In this document: positions 13,615 to 21,584 of the stretch, one piece after another
Layout: each line of letters begins with the position of its first letter
Numbering within the stretch: position 1 is the stretch's first letter
NCBI RefSeq assembly: GCF_018885265.1
Contig: NZ_CP076538.1
Location: forward strand, 4,500,001 to 4,564,000
Length of the DNA: 64,000 nucleotides
Source: Amycolatopsis aidingensis
GTDB lineage: Bacteria; Actinomycetota; Actinomycetes; Mycobacteriales; Pseudonocardiaceae
Reading direction: 5' to 3'
Position numbers and translations under genes: made by a program
Notes under the pieces: model-generated
The model's database searches: none
The model's input: the letters and a program-made list of their open reading frames with translations, nothing else
Told to the model about the DNA's origin: nothing

Positions 13615-13837
13615 GGGGAGCTTGTCGCGATTTCGCGCGCATCCGCGATCGCGTCACCAGGGCAGTTCCAGCGCGACCTTCCGCGTCCGCTGGTGAGTGC
13701 CCTGCCGCCGCGATCCCAGGGCCTTCGGCCACGGGCGCGCTTTGCGGTCACCCGGGTGCCGCTACTCCGTTTCGCAACAGGCTCACGTAAAGGCTAACGA
13801 ACGAGCCCTGAGGCCCCGCCACCAGGTTTCCGCGCCC

Positions 13838-15856
13838 TCACAGCAGGGACAGTTGATCACCACCCACGCTGGTGTCGTGCTCGGGGGCGCGCTGGGCGGG
13901 CACCGCGCCGCCCCCACCGTCGCGATGTCCTGGCCCGCCCTGGTCGAGGCCGTGCCGCCGGAGCAGCCTGGCCACCCGCTCACCCAGCCAGGTCCGATAG
14001 TGCCGGTTGACGTAGCTGCCGCCGGCGTACAGCTCGCGGTAGCGCGGCACCAGCTCCGGATGGTGCGTGCCGAGCCACTTCAGGAACCACTCCCGCGCCC
14101 CGGGCCGCAGGTGCAGCGGCAGCACGGTGACCCCGGTGGCGCCCGCGTCGGCCACCGCGCCGAGGATCCCGTCCAGCGCCTCCATCGAGTCGGTCAGCCA
14201 GGGCAGCACCGGCGCCACCATCACCCCGCAGGGCAGCCCCGCCTGCGCCGCCCTGCGCACCAGCTCCAGCCTGGCCTGCGGGCTGGGCGTTCCCGGTTCC
14301 AGCCGCCGTTGCAGTTCCCGGTCCAGCAACGCGATGGACACGCCCAGCCCGACCGATACGTCCGCGCTCACCGATTCCAGCAGCGGCAGGTCCCTGGTCA
14401 GCACGGTGCCCTTGGTCAGGATGGAGAACGGGGTGCCGGAGCCCGCCAGCGCCCGGATGATCCCGGGCATCAGCTGGTAGCGGCCCTCGGCCCGCTGGTA
14501 GGGATCGGTGTTGGTGCCCATCGCCACGTGCTCACGGGCCCAGCTCGGTTTGCGCAGCTGCGCGGCCAGCACCTCGGGGGCGTTCACCTTCACCACCACC
14601 TGGGTGTCGAAGTCCAGGCCGGAGTCGAAGTCGAGATAGGTGTGCGACTTGCGGGCGAAGCAGTTGTGGCTCACCACCCCGTTGGCGATGAAGTCACCCG
14701 TTCCGGTGGTGATGTCGAACAGCGGCAGCTCCAGCCCGGTCGGCTCCACCGCGGCGACGCCGAGGCCCGGCACGCTGCGGACCGCGGCTCCGTCGATCAT
14801 GCGCTTACGCCCGGCGGCCGGATCGACGGTGTGGAAGAACCGCAGGTGTTCCTCCACCCCGCCGGACAGCCTGATCGTGCGCCCGCCATCGGCCACGGTG
14901 TGCCGGAACACCAGCCGGGTCAGCGCCAGCCGGACGGACTCGGCGGTGTCCGGGTCGAGGCCGGTCAGCCACAGCCCGGTCCGCGAGCGCCCGCCCCTGG
15001 TGTCGAAGACACCGGCGAGGAATCCCTTCTGCCACGCGATCGTGGGCTGCACCGGGAGCTGGAACAGCTCGGCCAGCGCCGCCTGACCGGACTGCTCCGC
15101 CGCACCCCCAGGGCGGCGGGCGCCGACGCCAGGCGGCGACACCGACTCGTCCACCCCGACCCCGAACGTGGTCAGGTACTCCTTGGCCCGGCGCAGCATC
15201 TCGCGATCGGGCGAGGCCAGCCGGAACCGGTGCTCCGGCGCGGCTTCGCCCTCGTCGGTGAGCACGCCGCACAGGTAGCCCACCCGGTACTCCGGCCCGT
15301 CCTCCGGCGCCGGCGGGAACGGACCGGTGCCGACCAGCCGGTTGCGGGTGGTGAGATGCGGCCGCTGGGCGGCGCCGAACCGGCTGCCGGTCACGTGCTT
15401 CCAGCCCCGGTCGGTGAGGAACCGGTGGTCGCCGCTGGCGACCAGCTCCGTGCCGTCCTCGAGGGTGACCCGGTAGGCGGGCTTCACCGTGGACCAGTGC
15501 GCCAGCACATGCGTGCGCACGTACCGGCGCCTGCCCTGCTCGCTGTAGGTGCCGTAGATCTCGTCGCCGACCGCGAGATCGGCCAGCGGCTTGGTGCGGC
15601 CATCGGCCATCAGGATCGCCGTCTCCCCGGACAGGCAGTAGGTGCAGGCATGCGAGCAGCCCCGGTAGGGGTTCACCGTCCAGTGAAACGGCATCGAGGA
15701 GGTCTTCGGCATCTTGTTCAACACCGAACGGGCCCGTACCTCGTGGAAGGTCACCCCGGAGAAGTCCGGCGATCGCACGGAGCGGATCAACCCGGACAGG
15801 CCGAGCAGCGCCTGTTCGGCTTCGGTTTCGTCGGCTCGCTGGCCATCCCATCGCAC
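13838..15856 (-). CDS. Intein-containing Rv2578c-family radical SAM protein
   Basis: Radical S-adenosylmethionine enzyme of the Rv2578c group, carrying an in-frame intein. The host protein is about 347 residues after splicing, close to the M. tuberculosis homologue. N-terminal host part: MRWDGQ… to YRGCSHACTY; C-terminal part: CFARKSHTYLDFDSGLDFDTQVVVK, then ALGTNTDPYQRAEGRYQLMPGII. The cluster motif CxxxCxxC is cut just before its third Cys, so only the spliced protein can hold the 4Fe-4S cluster. I chose GTG 15856 because it gives the MRW start seen in homologues and lies 10 nt after a perfect LexA box; the frame runs on to 16174 but that part overlaps another gene. The reaction is unknown; SOS control suggests a DNA-damage role. 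Confidence 0.93.
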   Translation of the reverse strand: MRWDGQRADETEAEQALLGLSGLIRSVRSPDFSGVTFHEVRARSVLNKMPKTSSMPFHWTVNPYRGCSHACTYCLSGETAILMADGRTKPLADLAVGDEIYGTYSEQGRRRYVRTHVLAHWSTVKPAYRVTLEDGTELVASGDHRFLTDRGWKHVTGSRFGAAQRPHLTTRNRLVGTGPFPPAPEDGPEYRVGYLCGVLTDEGEAAPEHRFRLASPDREMLRRAKEYLTTFGVGVDESVSPPGVGARRPGGAAEQSGQAALAELFQLPVQPTIAWQKGFLAGVFDTRGGRSRTGLWLTGLDPDTAESVRLALTRLVFRHTVADGGRTIRLSGGVEEHLRFFHTVDPAAGRKRMIDGAAVRSVPGLGVAAVEPTGLELPLFDITTGTGDFIANGVVSHNCFARKSHTYLDFDSGLDFDTQVVVKVNAPEVLAAQLRKPSWAREHVAMGTNTDPYQRAEGRYQLMPGIIRALAGSGTPFSILTKGTVLTRDLPLLESVSADVSVGLGVSIALLDRELQRRLEPGTPSPQARLELVRRAAQAGLPCGVMVAPVLPWLTDSMEALDGILGAVADAGATGVTVLPLHLRPGAREWFLKWLGTHHPELVPRYRELYAGGSYVNRHYRTWLGERVARLLRRHGLDQGGPGHRDGGGGAVPAQRAPEHDTSVGGDQLSLL
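14663..15637 (-). mobile_element. Intein (325 aa) with decayed LAGLIDADG endonuclease
   Basis: The insertion begins with Cys (CLSGETAILMADGR, intein residue 1, codon 15635-15637) and ends with GVVSHN (Asn codon 14663-14665), followed by the +1 host Cys. Splicing blocks are visible: A (CLSGET), B (ASGDH, His71), F (LFDITTGTGDFIANG) and G (VVSHN/C). Between them lie two LAGLIDADG-like helices, YLCGVLTDEG (intein residues 121-130) and FLAGVFDTRGG. In the second the catalytic acid position is Arg, so DNA cleavage is probably lost while splicing residues are intact. Class-1 splicing with Cys1 and Cys+1 is expected. Confidence 0.93.
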
Positions 15857-15865
15857 ATCGAACAG

Positions 15866-15881
15866 TCGAACACACGTTCGA
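15866..15881. promoter_or_regulatory. LexA (SOS) box before the radical SAM gene
   Basis: TCGAAC-ACAC-GTTCGA, a perfect match to the actinobacterial LexA box TCGAAC-N4-GTTCGA. It ends 10 nt before the radical SAM GTG and lies just downstream of a TTGACA hexamer (reverse strand, 15892-15887), so LexA bound here would cover the promoter. M. tuberculosis Rv2578c is reported as a LexA-regulated gene, as I recall. The divergent VOC gene starts at 15950 and might share the control. Confidence 0.85.
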
Positions 15882-15949
15882 CCCCCTGTCAAACCCGATC
15901 GGGCAGGATGACGGCGAGCGGAACGGAGCGAAGCCACGGAGGAGCAAGC

Positions 15950-16336
15950 ATGACCAGTAAGTTCACCGAGCTGGCTATCGACTGCGCCGACCCCGGCGGC
16001 CTCGCCCGGTTCTGGTGCTCGGTCCTCGGCTACCAGGTGCAGGACGAGGACGAGGGAATCGTCACCATCGGCTCCCCTGCTGTGCCGGAAGGCAGGAACC
16101 GTCCTGGCCCGGTGCCACCGACCTTGACCTTCGCGCCGGTGCCCGAGGGCAAGACGGTCAAGAACAGGCTCCACCTGGACATCAACCCGACCGACCGGGA
16201 GCAGGCCGACGAGGTCCGCCGCCTGCTCGACCTGGGCGCCCGGCAGGTCGACGTCGGCCAGGGCGAGGAGAGCTGGGTCGTGCTCGCCGACCCGGAGGGC
16301 AACGAGTTCTGCGTCCTTGCCGACCGTAGCCCGTGA
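15950..16336 (+). CDS. Glyoxalase-like (VOC) protein
   Basis: A 128-residue protein of the glyoxalase-like VOC type: FTELAIDCADPGGLARFWCSVLGYQV at the start, KNRLHLDINPTDREQADEVRRLLDLGARQVDVGQGEESWVVLADPEGNEFCVLA at the end. This pattern (DCADP…FW…LGY and LHLDI…ADPEGNEFCV) is common in actinomycete single-domain proteins of unknown substrate. ATG 15950 has a strong GGAGGAG upstream. It diverges from the SOS-controlled radical SAM gene, whose LexA box is 69 nt upstream, and converges with the catabolic operon, whose last stop begins at the very next base. Confidence 0.9.
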   Translation: MTSKFTELAIDCADPGGLARFWCSVLGYQVQDEDEGIVTIGSPAVPEGRNRPGPVPPTLTFAPVPEGKTVKNRLHLDINPTDREQADEVRRLLDLGARQVDVGQGEESWVVLADPEGNEFCVLADRSP

Positions 16337-17095
16337 TCAGCTTTCCGGGCCGGTGATGCCGAGCAGGGCGCGGGCGGTGCCGCCGAGCACGGCGGCGCGG
16401 GCGCGCTCCGCCAGCGGCCACTCCCGCAGCTTGCCGAGTTCGGAGCCGGGCACGGTGTACGGGGCGTCGGTGCAGAAGACCAGCCTGCCGGTGCCGATCT
16501 CCGGATCGGCGGCGAGCCCGCTCAGCACGGTGTCCCACGGGGCGTAGCTGGTGTCGGCATACAGGTTCGGCGCGTACCGCAGCGCCGGGGCCGCGTCGAT
16601 CCAGAAGTCGGTGGCGCCGCTGCGGCCCATCAGGAAGTTCACCGCCGGATGTCGGCGGGCCAGGCTGGCCAGCGGCAACGGCAGGGCGCTTGGCGGGGTC
16701 CCGGTGCGCACGTACACCGGCCAGCCCTGCGCGGCGGCGAACTCCAGCAGCGGGTCGGTAAGGCCGTCCAGCAGGTCGAACCCCTGTAGCACCGGGTCCA
16801 GTGCCAGCGCGACCGCCCCGGCCGCGCGCGCCCTGGCCAGTTCGGTGAGCGCGGCCGCGCCGCGCCACGGGGTGGCCACCGCGTAGGCCAGCAGCCTGCC
16901 GCCTGCGGCCGCGGCCGCGGCCGCCGTCAGGTCGTTGCCCTCGGCGTTGTGCACGGCGATATGCCGCTCTCCCGGGCAAACGAGTGCTTGTCCGATCCCA
17001 AGCTGATCCATTGTGGACAGCAGGGTGGCCGGATCCAGCTCCACCTCGCGCCCGGGCCCGATGCGGACATGCGCGTCCAGCACCTGGCCGGTCAT
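16337..17095 (-). CDS. Amidohydrolase-2-like protein with lost metal ligands
   Basis: A 252-residue TIM-barrel protein related to the PF04909 amidohydrolases encoded just upstream. The scaffold is kept (start VLDAHVRIG, middle PVYVRTGTPPS, then NFLMGRSGATDF, end LVFCTDAPY), but the usual ligands are changed: the first-strand HxH reads H-V-R, the strand-5 His is Arg (YVRTG) and the strand-6 His is Arg (LMGRSG). Only the terminal Asp (CTDAP) remains clearly. It may be a pseudoenzyme, a binding or structural partner, or a metal-independent enzyme. Its ATG overlaps the stop of the preceding amidohydrolase (17092-17095), making equal expression likely. It is the last gene of the operon. Confidence 0.8.
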   Translation of the reverse strand: MTGQVLDAHVRIGPGREVELDPATLLSTMDQLGIGQALVCPGERHIAVHNAEGNDLTAAAAAAAGGRLLAYAVATPWRGAAALTELARARAAGAVALALDPVLQGFDLLDGLTDPLLEFAAAQGWPVYVRTGTPPSALPLPLASLARRHPAVNFLMGRSGATDFWIDAAPALRYAPNLYADTSYAPWDTVLSGLAADPEIGTGRLVFCTDAPYTVPGSELGKLREWPLAERARAAVLGGTARALLGITGPES

Positions 17096-17970
17096 GGGTG
17101 ACTCCCCGCAAGGCCGAGCGCGCCAAGCGCGTCGGCGTGGATGATCTCCTCGATCGCCCGCTCCGGGACCCGCGGCAGGGCGGTCCCGGCCAGGATCTCG
17201 TTCACCCCGCGCAGGCCCGCGATCGCCTCCCCGGTGCCGGCAATCGGGAAATCGCTGCCCAGCAACAGTTTCGCGGTGCAGCCCCATTCCACAGCGGCCA
17301 GCAGGGACTGGTAGCACACCCACGGCCGCAGGTAGATCGAGGACACGTCGGCGTACACATGCGGGTGCTTGCGAATGGTCACCACGGTGTCGGTCGCCCA
17401 CGGATGTCCCATGTGCGCCAGCACCATCCGCAGTTCGGGGAAGCGCAGCGCGATCTCGTCGGCCACCAACGGGTGGGTGTAACGCAGCGGCGCGTGCCGG
17501 ATCGGGGACGCGCCCTGGTGGAACAGGATCGGCAGGCCGTGCCGCTCGCAGTAGGCGTAGAACGCCAGCGCCCGCTCCCCCAGCGGATCGAAGTCCTGGT
17601 AGTTCGGCGCCAGCTTCACCCCGGCCAGGCCCAGCTCCCTGCAGCGCTCTGCTTCGGTGAACGCCCCGGCCAGCACTGGGTTCACCGAGAAGAAACCGAT
17701 CCGGGCGGCCGGGTCGGCAGCCACGAACTCGGCGGTGGCGTCGTTGGTGCGCTCGGCGGCGTAGGGTAGCCCGGTCATCCGCTCCGGTTCCGGTACCGCG
17801 ATGTTGAACACGATGGCCACGTCCGCCGCCGCGGTGGCCGCGGTGTAGTCCACCCAGGAGTTCGTGGTGGTCACCGGGCGGTCGGTGCGCCAGTGCGGGT
17901 AGCTCCGCCGCTGCCCGGCTGGGACCCGTTCCCGGTGCGTGGGGGTGTGCGTATGCACGTCGACGATCAA
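17092..17970 (-). CDS. Amidohydrolase family protein (PF04909-type), intact
   Basis: A 292-residue TIM-barrel metal-dependent hydrolase or decarboxylase. Metal and catalytic positions are present: IVDVHTHTPTH (HxH on strand 1), GVKLAPNYQDFDP, ILFHQGAS (strand-5 His), MVLAHMGHPW (strand-6 His) and LLGSDFPI (strand-8 Asp). The start is a rare TTG at 17970 with GGAGG 5 nt upstream; its last bases form a TTGA overlap with the stop of the enolase-family gene. Members of this family act on lactones, aromatic acids and similar substrates. It precedes the degenerate paralogue. The exact reaction is unknown. Confidence 0.88.
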   Translation of the reverse strand: MIVDVHTHTPTHRERVPAGQRRSYPHWRTDRPVTTTNSWVDYTAATAAADVAIVFNIAVPEPERMTGLPYAAERTNDATAEFVAADPAARIGFFSVNPVLAGAFTEAERCRELGLAGVKLAPNYQDFDPLGERALAFYAYCERHGLPILFHQGASPIRHAPLRYTHPLVADEIALRFPELRMVLAHMGHPWATDTVVTIRKHPHVYADVSSIYLRPWVCYQSLLAAVEWGCTAKLLLGSDFPIAGTGEAIAGLRGVNEILAGTALPRVPERAIEEIIHADALGALGLAGSHP

Positions 17971-19082
17971 TGGAACCTCCGCAGCAGGTCCTCCCGCGGC
18001 CGGACTCCCAGGCCGGGGCCGTCCCCCAGCCGCACCAGCGCACCGTCGCTGTCCAGCGGCCACTCCAGCACGTCCTCGGCGTAGTAGTGCGCGCCGATGA
18101 TGTCGCTGGGAATCCCGCTGCTCAACGCGGGCAGGGCGCAGGCGACCTGCAGTTGCGCCGCGGCACCGAGCCCCAGTTCCCCGTTCGACCCGAGCACCAC
18201 CTCGATACCGAACGACTCGGCCAGCGCGGCCAGTGCCACCGCCCGGCCCGGTCCCCCTGCCTTACCGAGGTAGATACTCACCACGTCGGCCGCCGCGGCC
18301 CGGATCACCCTGATCAGGTCGGTCCTGCCGAACACCGACTCGTCGGCGACAACCGGCGGGCCCTGCGCGCGCAGTTCCGCCATCCCGTCCAGGTCCTCCG
18401 GCGCCACCGGCTGTTCCACATAGGACAGATCGGCTGCTGCCAGCCCGCGCAGCGACTCCCGCGCTCGCACCCGGCTCCAGCCGCCGTTGGCGTCCACCCC
18501 CAGCACCGCGGCCGGTCCGGCCAGCTCACGTGCCAGGCACACCCTGGCCACATCCGCCGCGACCTCGAAACCTGCCTTCACCTTGAACGCGCGAAACCCG
18601 GCCGCGACGGCCGCGGCATACGCCCGCTCCAGCTCGGGGCCGTCCCCGGAGAGCGAGATCTTGATCGGCACCTGCCGCCGGTAGGCGCCGCCGAGCGCCA
18701 CCGCGAGCGGCACCTCCAGGGTGCGGGCATAGGCGTCCCACAACGCGGTCGCCAGGCCTGCCTTGGTGAACGGGTTGCCTGCCAGCAGCCGGTCCAGCAG
18801 CGACTCCAGCGCCCCGACCGGAGCCAGCGGCCTGCCGAGCAGCGCGGGTCCCAGCAGTCCGGCGATGAAATGCCGCGCACTGGCCCCGTCCTCGCCGCTC
18901 CACAATGGAGTCGCGCTGACCTCACCGTAGCCCTCGATCCCGTCGCTGGTGACCACCCGTACCAGCAGGAAGTCCGAATGCGCATGGCTTCCCTTCGCCC
19001 CGCGCACCACCAGCTCCGGCCGCGCCGGCAGGCTGACCGGCACCGTGTGCACGGCCACCACCGTGCTCGCGGCGGGGTTCAC
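17967..19082 (-). CDS. Mandelate racemase / muconate lactonizing enzyme family protein
   Basis: A 371-residue enolase-superfamily enzyme that abstracts a proton alpha to a carboxylate. The MLE-subgroup catalytic residues are visible: AFKVKAGF (KxK on strand 2), VDANGGW (Asp), YVEQPV (Glu), VADESVF (Asp/Glu) and SIYLGKAGG (Lys on strand 6). The cap domain is at the N-terminus (VPVSLPARPELVVRG…GYGEVSATPLWSGE). Start GTG 19082 overlaps the upstream amidohydrolase stop (GTGA). The subgroup includes cycloisomerases, dipeptide epimerases and dehydratases; a peptide-type importer in the same operon makes an amino-acid-like or amide substrate reasonable, but this is inference. Confidence 0.92.
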   Translation of the reverse strand: MNPAASTVVAVHTVPVSLPARPELVVRGAKGSHAHSDFLLVRVVTSDGIEGYGEVSATPLWSGEDGASARHFIAGLLGPALLGRPLAPVGALESLLDRLLAGNPFTKAGLATALWDAYARTLEVPLAVALGGAYRRQVPIKISLSGDGPELERAYAAAVAAGFRAFKVKAGFEVAADVARVCLARELAGPAAVLGVDANGGWSRVRARESLRGLAAADLSYVEQPVAPEDLDGMAELRAQGPPVVADESVFGRTDLIRVIRAAAADVVSIYLGKAGGPGRAVALAALAESFGIEVVLGSNGELGLGAAAQLQVACALPALSSGIPSDIIGAHYYAEDVLEWPLDSDGALVRLGDGPGLGVRPREDLLRRFH

Positions 19083-19849
19083 GGTCGCCGTCCCGTCTGC
19101 TCCAGCAGCCTGCGCGGGTTGTGCACCAGCATCGCCTCCCGTTGCTCCGCGCTGATCCCCCAGCCGTCGATCTCGCGGATCCTGGCCACCGCGTAGTCCT
19201 GGCCCGCCCGCCAGGACAGTCCCGCGTCGGTACCGAACAGCACCTTCTCCCGCGGCGCGCCCGCCAGCACGCGCCGGGCCGCATACGGCGGCGTCCCGCA
19301 CAGGCACAGGTAGAGGTTGGGGGTCTCCACGGTGACCGCCAGCGCCTCCCGCCAGCAGTCGTGCAGCCCGCCGTGCCCGAGTACCACCGGCAGCCGCGGA
19401 TGCCGCCGGGCCAGCGCGGCCAGCTGGGCCGGGGTGGAGTACGGCGGGGTCCCGTCGTGCGCGAGCAGGATCCCGCCCGCATCGGTAACCTCCTCGCACA
19501 CCGGATCGAGCACCGTCTCGTGTGGACTGAATCCCTGTAGCCACGGATGCAGTTTCAGCCCGCGCAGGCCCAGCTCGGACAGGCAGCGCCGGGCCTCGTC
19601 GGCCGCCCCCTGGCGACGCGGATGCACCGTGCCGTAGCCGACCAGCCGACCCGGCCGGGCGGAGACGAAGGCCGCGAGCTCGTCGTTGGTGGATGGCTGC
19701 GGATCGAAGAGGCCATCGTGCGCGAGCACCACGGCCAGCTCGATACCCGCGTCGTCCATGAAGCCGAGGAAGGCGTCCGGGCCGAAGGTGGCTCCGGTGA
19801 GCCAGCTCGCCGTGCGCCAGGCCGGGGCATGGGTATGGAAGTCGATCAT
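19079..19849 (-). CDS. Amidohydrolase family protein (PF04909-type), intact
   Basis: A 256-residue TIM-barrel hydrolase. Visible ligands: MIDFHTHAPAW (HxH), GLKLHPWLQGF, ILLAHDGTPPYS (strand-5 His), VVLGHGGLHD (strand-6 His) and VLFGTDAGLSW (strand-8 Asp). It is compact, without the extra N-terminal segment of the larger decarboxylases. Its ATG at 19849 overlaps the creatininase-family stop (ATGA), and its stop overlaps the enolase-family GTG. It is the first of three amidohydrolase-2 paralogues in the operon, so sequential hydrolysis steps, or one hydrolase with accessory copies, are possible. Confidence 0.88.
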   Translation of the reverse strand: MIDFHTHAPAWRTASWLTGATFGPDAFLGFMDDAGIELAVVLAHDGLFDPQPSTNDELAAFVSARPGRLVGYGTVHPRRQGAADEARRCLSELGLRGLKLHPWLQGFSPHETVLDPVCEEVTDAGGILLAHDGTPPYSTPAQLAALARRHPRLPVVLGHGGLHDCWREALAVTVETPNLYLCLCGTPPYAARRVLAGAPREKVLFGTDAGLSWRAGQDYAVARIREIDGWGISAEQREAMLVHNPRRLLEQTGRRP

Positions 19850-20589
19850 GCGTGCTCCGCCAGCTCGACCAGCCGGTCGGCCAGTATCCGTACGCAGTCG
19901 GCCAGCAGGCCCCGGCCGCGTTCGGCGCTGCCCCGGCCGGGATGGTCGGTGTAGCCGTCGATGCGCAGCCAGTTCGCCGCCTCGTGCAGGTCGAGCCCTG
20001 GCGGCGCCGGGGTGGGTTCGGGTCCCTGCCGGGCAGGCGGGTCGGCGACCAGGTCCGGCCGCAGGTGCAGCAGCATGGAGGTCTCGAACTCCCCGGCGTG
20101 GCCGGGGATCTCCGGCGCGGGCGGCAGCAGCTGCCAGTAGTGCACCACGGCCACGGCGAGCCCGTGCCGGGCGGCCACCGCCGAGGCCGCGGCGTGGCAG
20201 GCCCCGCGGTTGCCCCCGTGCCCGTTCACCAGCACCATCCTGCGGCCGCCCGCCTGCACCACCGAGCGGGCCAGCTCGGCCAGCACCGCGATCGTGGTCT
20301 CCACCGAGAGCGAAAGGGTGGCGCCGAAGGGCAGATGGTGTTCGGAGACACCGAAGGGCAGGCCCGGCGCCAGCACCAGCGGACGCGGTGTACGCCCGGC
20401 GGCCGCACGGACCGCGCGTTCGGCGATCGTGCCTGCCAGCAGGGCGTCCGTGCCGGCAGGCAGGTGCGGGCCGTGCTGCTCGGTGGCTCCGATGGGCAGC
20501 ACGACCAGTGCCTCGGGCAACAGCTCACGGAGCCTGCCGCGGGTACAGTCCGCCCAGCTGACTGGCCCGGTCCTCGCGTCCTCGCTCAT
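19846..20589 (-). CDS. Creatininase-family amidohydrolase
   Basis: A 247-residue dimetal hydrolase. The family metal ligands are all present: PIGATEQHGPHLPAGTDALLA (Glu, His, Asp), VLVNGHGGNRG (His) and GHAGEFETSMLL (Glu). Family members cleave cyclic or N-substituted amides such as creatinine and formamidopyrimidines. ATG 20589 (MSEDARTGP) overlaps the oxidoreductase stop; the reading frame upstream of it lies inside that gene and was not used. Position in the operon suggests it opens or cleaves an amide in an imported compound. The specific substrate is not evident. Confidence 0.9.
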   Translation of the reverse strand: MSEDARTGPVSWADCTRGRLRELLPEALVVLPIGATEQHGPHLPAGTDALLAGTIAERAVRAAAGRTPRPLVLAPGLPFGVSEHHLPFGATLSLSVETTIAVLAELARSVVQAGGRRMVLVNGHGGNRGACHAAASAVAARHGLAVAVVHYWQLLPPAPEIPGHAGEFETSMLLHLRPDLVADPPARQGPEPTPAPPGLDLHEAANWLRIDGYTDHPGRGSAERGRGLLADCVRILADRLVELAEHA

Positions 20590-21584
20590 CCCATCGACTC
20601 CCGTGCCAGCCAGGCGATCCGTTCGCTGAGTTCCAGTGCGGCGAGCCCGTCCGCCAGGTCCGGGGTTGGCACCGGCCACTGTCCGGTGACCAGCTCCACG
20701 AAGCGCCGCACCTGCCGGTCGAAACAGCGGGTGCGGCGGTCGGGCTCGAACCCGACATCCTCCACGCCGTCCACCGCGTCCAGCCGGAGCCGGAAGGTCT
20801 GCGCGTCCAGCAGCACGTGCCCGCGGTCACCGAGCACGTCCAGCTCGCAGCGCGGCAGCGCGTCGGTCAGCCAGCCGAACTCGGCCAGCACCACCGTGCC
20901 GTCCGGGTAGGCCAGCCGCGCGCCGCACAGGTTGGGGCTGCTCAATCCGGACCGGGTGCGCAGCGCCCAGGCGTCCTCCACCCGCTCGGGATCACCACCG
21001 AGCAGGAAGCGGCACCAGTCGAGCACATGTGCCCCCTCGTGCACCACCGGCATTCCGTGCGCCAGCGTGGCCTCGATCCGGGCCGCGTGCTCCGGGCTGG
21101 CCGCGTCCCTGCGCTCGTCGTAGACATGTGCGCGCACCAGCAGTGGCGTGCCGAGCCGCCTGCTCGCGATCCACTCCCGCAGCAGCTCCAGCGCCGGATC
21201 GTGCCGGTAGGCGAGACCGACCTGCACCCGTTTGCGCAGCGCGGGAGACAGGTTCATCAGCCGCGCCGCCTCGCGCGCCGAGGTGGCCACCGGCTTTTCC
21301 GCCAGCACGAACCTCCCGGCGCGGGCCACCTGCTCGACCAGCCGCGGGGTCACCCATGGCGGAGTCGCCAGCACCACCCCCTGGACCGTCTCGTCCTCCA
21401 GTACCTCGGCCAGCTCGGCATGGACGGGGACATCGGCCCGCAGCCGGGCCAGCTCCCTGCGGGCCGGCACCGGATCCACCAGTGCCGCCAGCCGCACCTC
21501 GGGGCTGCGCAACAACGCGGGCAGGTGCGCGGACAGCCCGATCTCGCCGAGCCCGGCGAGGGCGAGTACCACCGGTTCACTCAT
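20586..21584 (-). CDS. Gfo/Idh/MocA-family oxidoreductase
   Basis: A 332-residue NAD(P)-dependent oxidoreductase. The Rossmann dinucleotide motif is at the N-terminus (LALAGLGEIGLSAHLPALL, GxGxxG), followed by the conserved EKPVAT (Glu-Lys-Pro) and the catalytic-region EGAHVLDWCRFLLGG. Family members oxidise sugars, polyols and related compounds. Start ATG 21584 overlaps the ATPase stop (ATGA) and its own stop overlaps the creatininase ATG. Being encoded between transporter and hydrolases, it may perform the first oxidation of the imported substrate; this order is inferred only. Confidence 0.92.
   Translation of the reverse strand: MSEPVVLALAGLGEIGLSAHLPALLRSPEVRLAALVDPVPARRELARLRADVPVHAELAEVLEDETVQGVVLATPPWVTPRLVEQVARAGRFVLAEKPVATSAREAARLMNLSPALRKRVQVGLAYRHDPALELLREWIASRRLGTPLLVRAHVYDERRDAASPEHAARIEATLAHGMPVVHEGAHVLDWCRFLLGGDPERVEDAWALRTRSGLSSPNLCGARLAYPDGTVVLAEFGWLTDALPRCELDVLGDRGHVLLDAQTFRLRLDAVDGVEDVGFEPDRRTRCFDRQVRRFVELVTGQWPVPTPDLADGLAALELSERIAWLARESMG

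Noticed and set aside
13697..16336. An 879-codon open frame on the plus strand
   Set aside because: It runs antisense through the radical SAM gene and its intein, has no recognisable domain until the VOC part, and is explained by GC-rich codon bias. Only its end (15950-16336) is a real gene.
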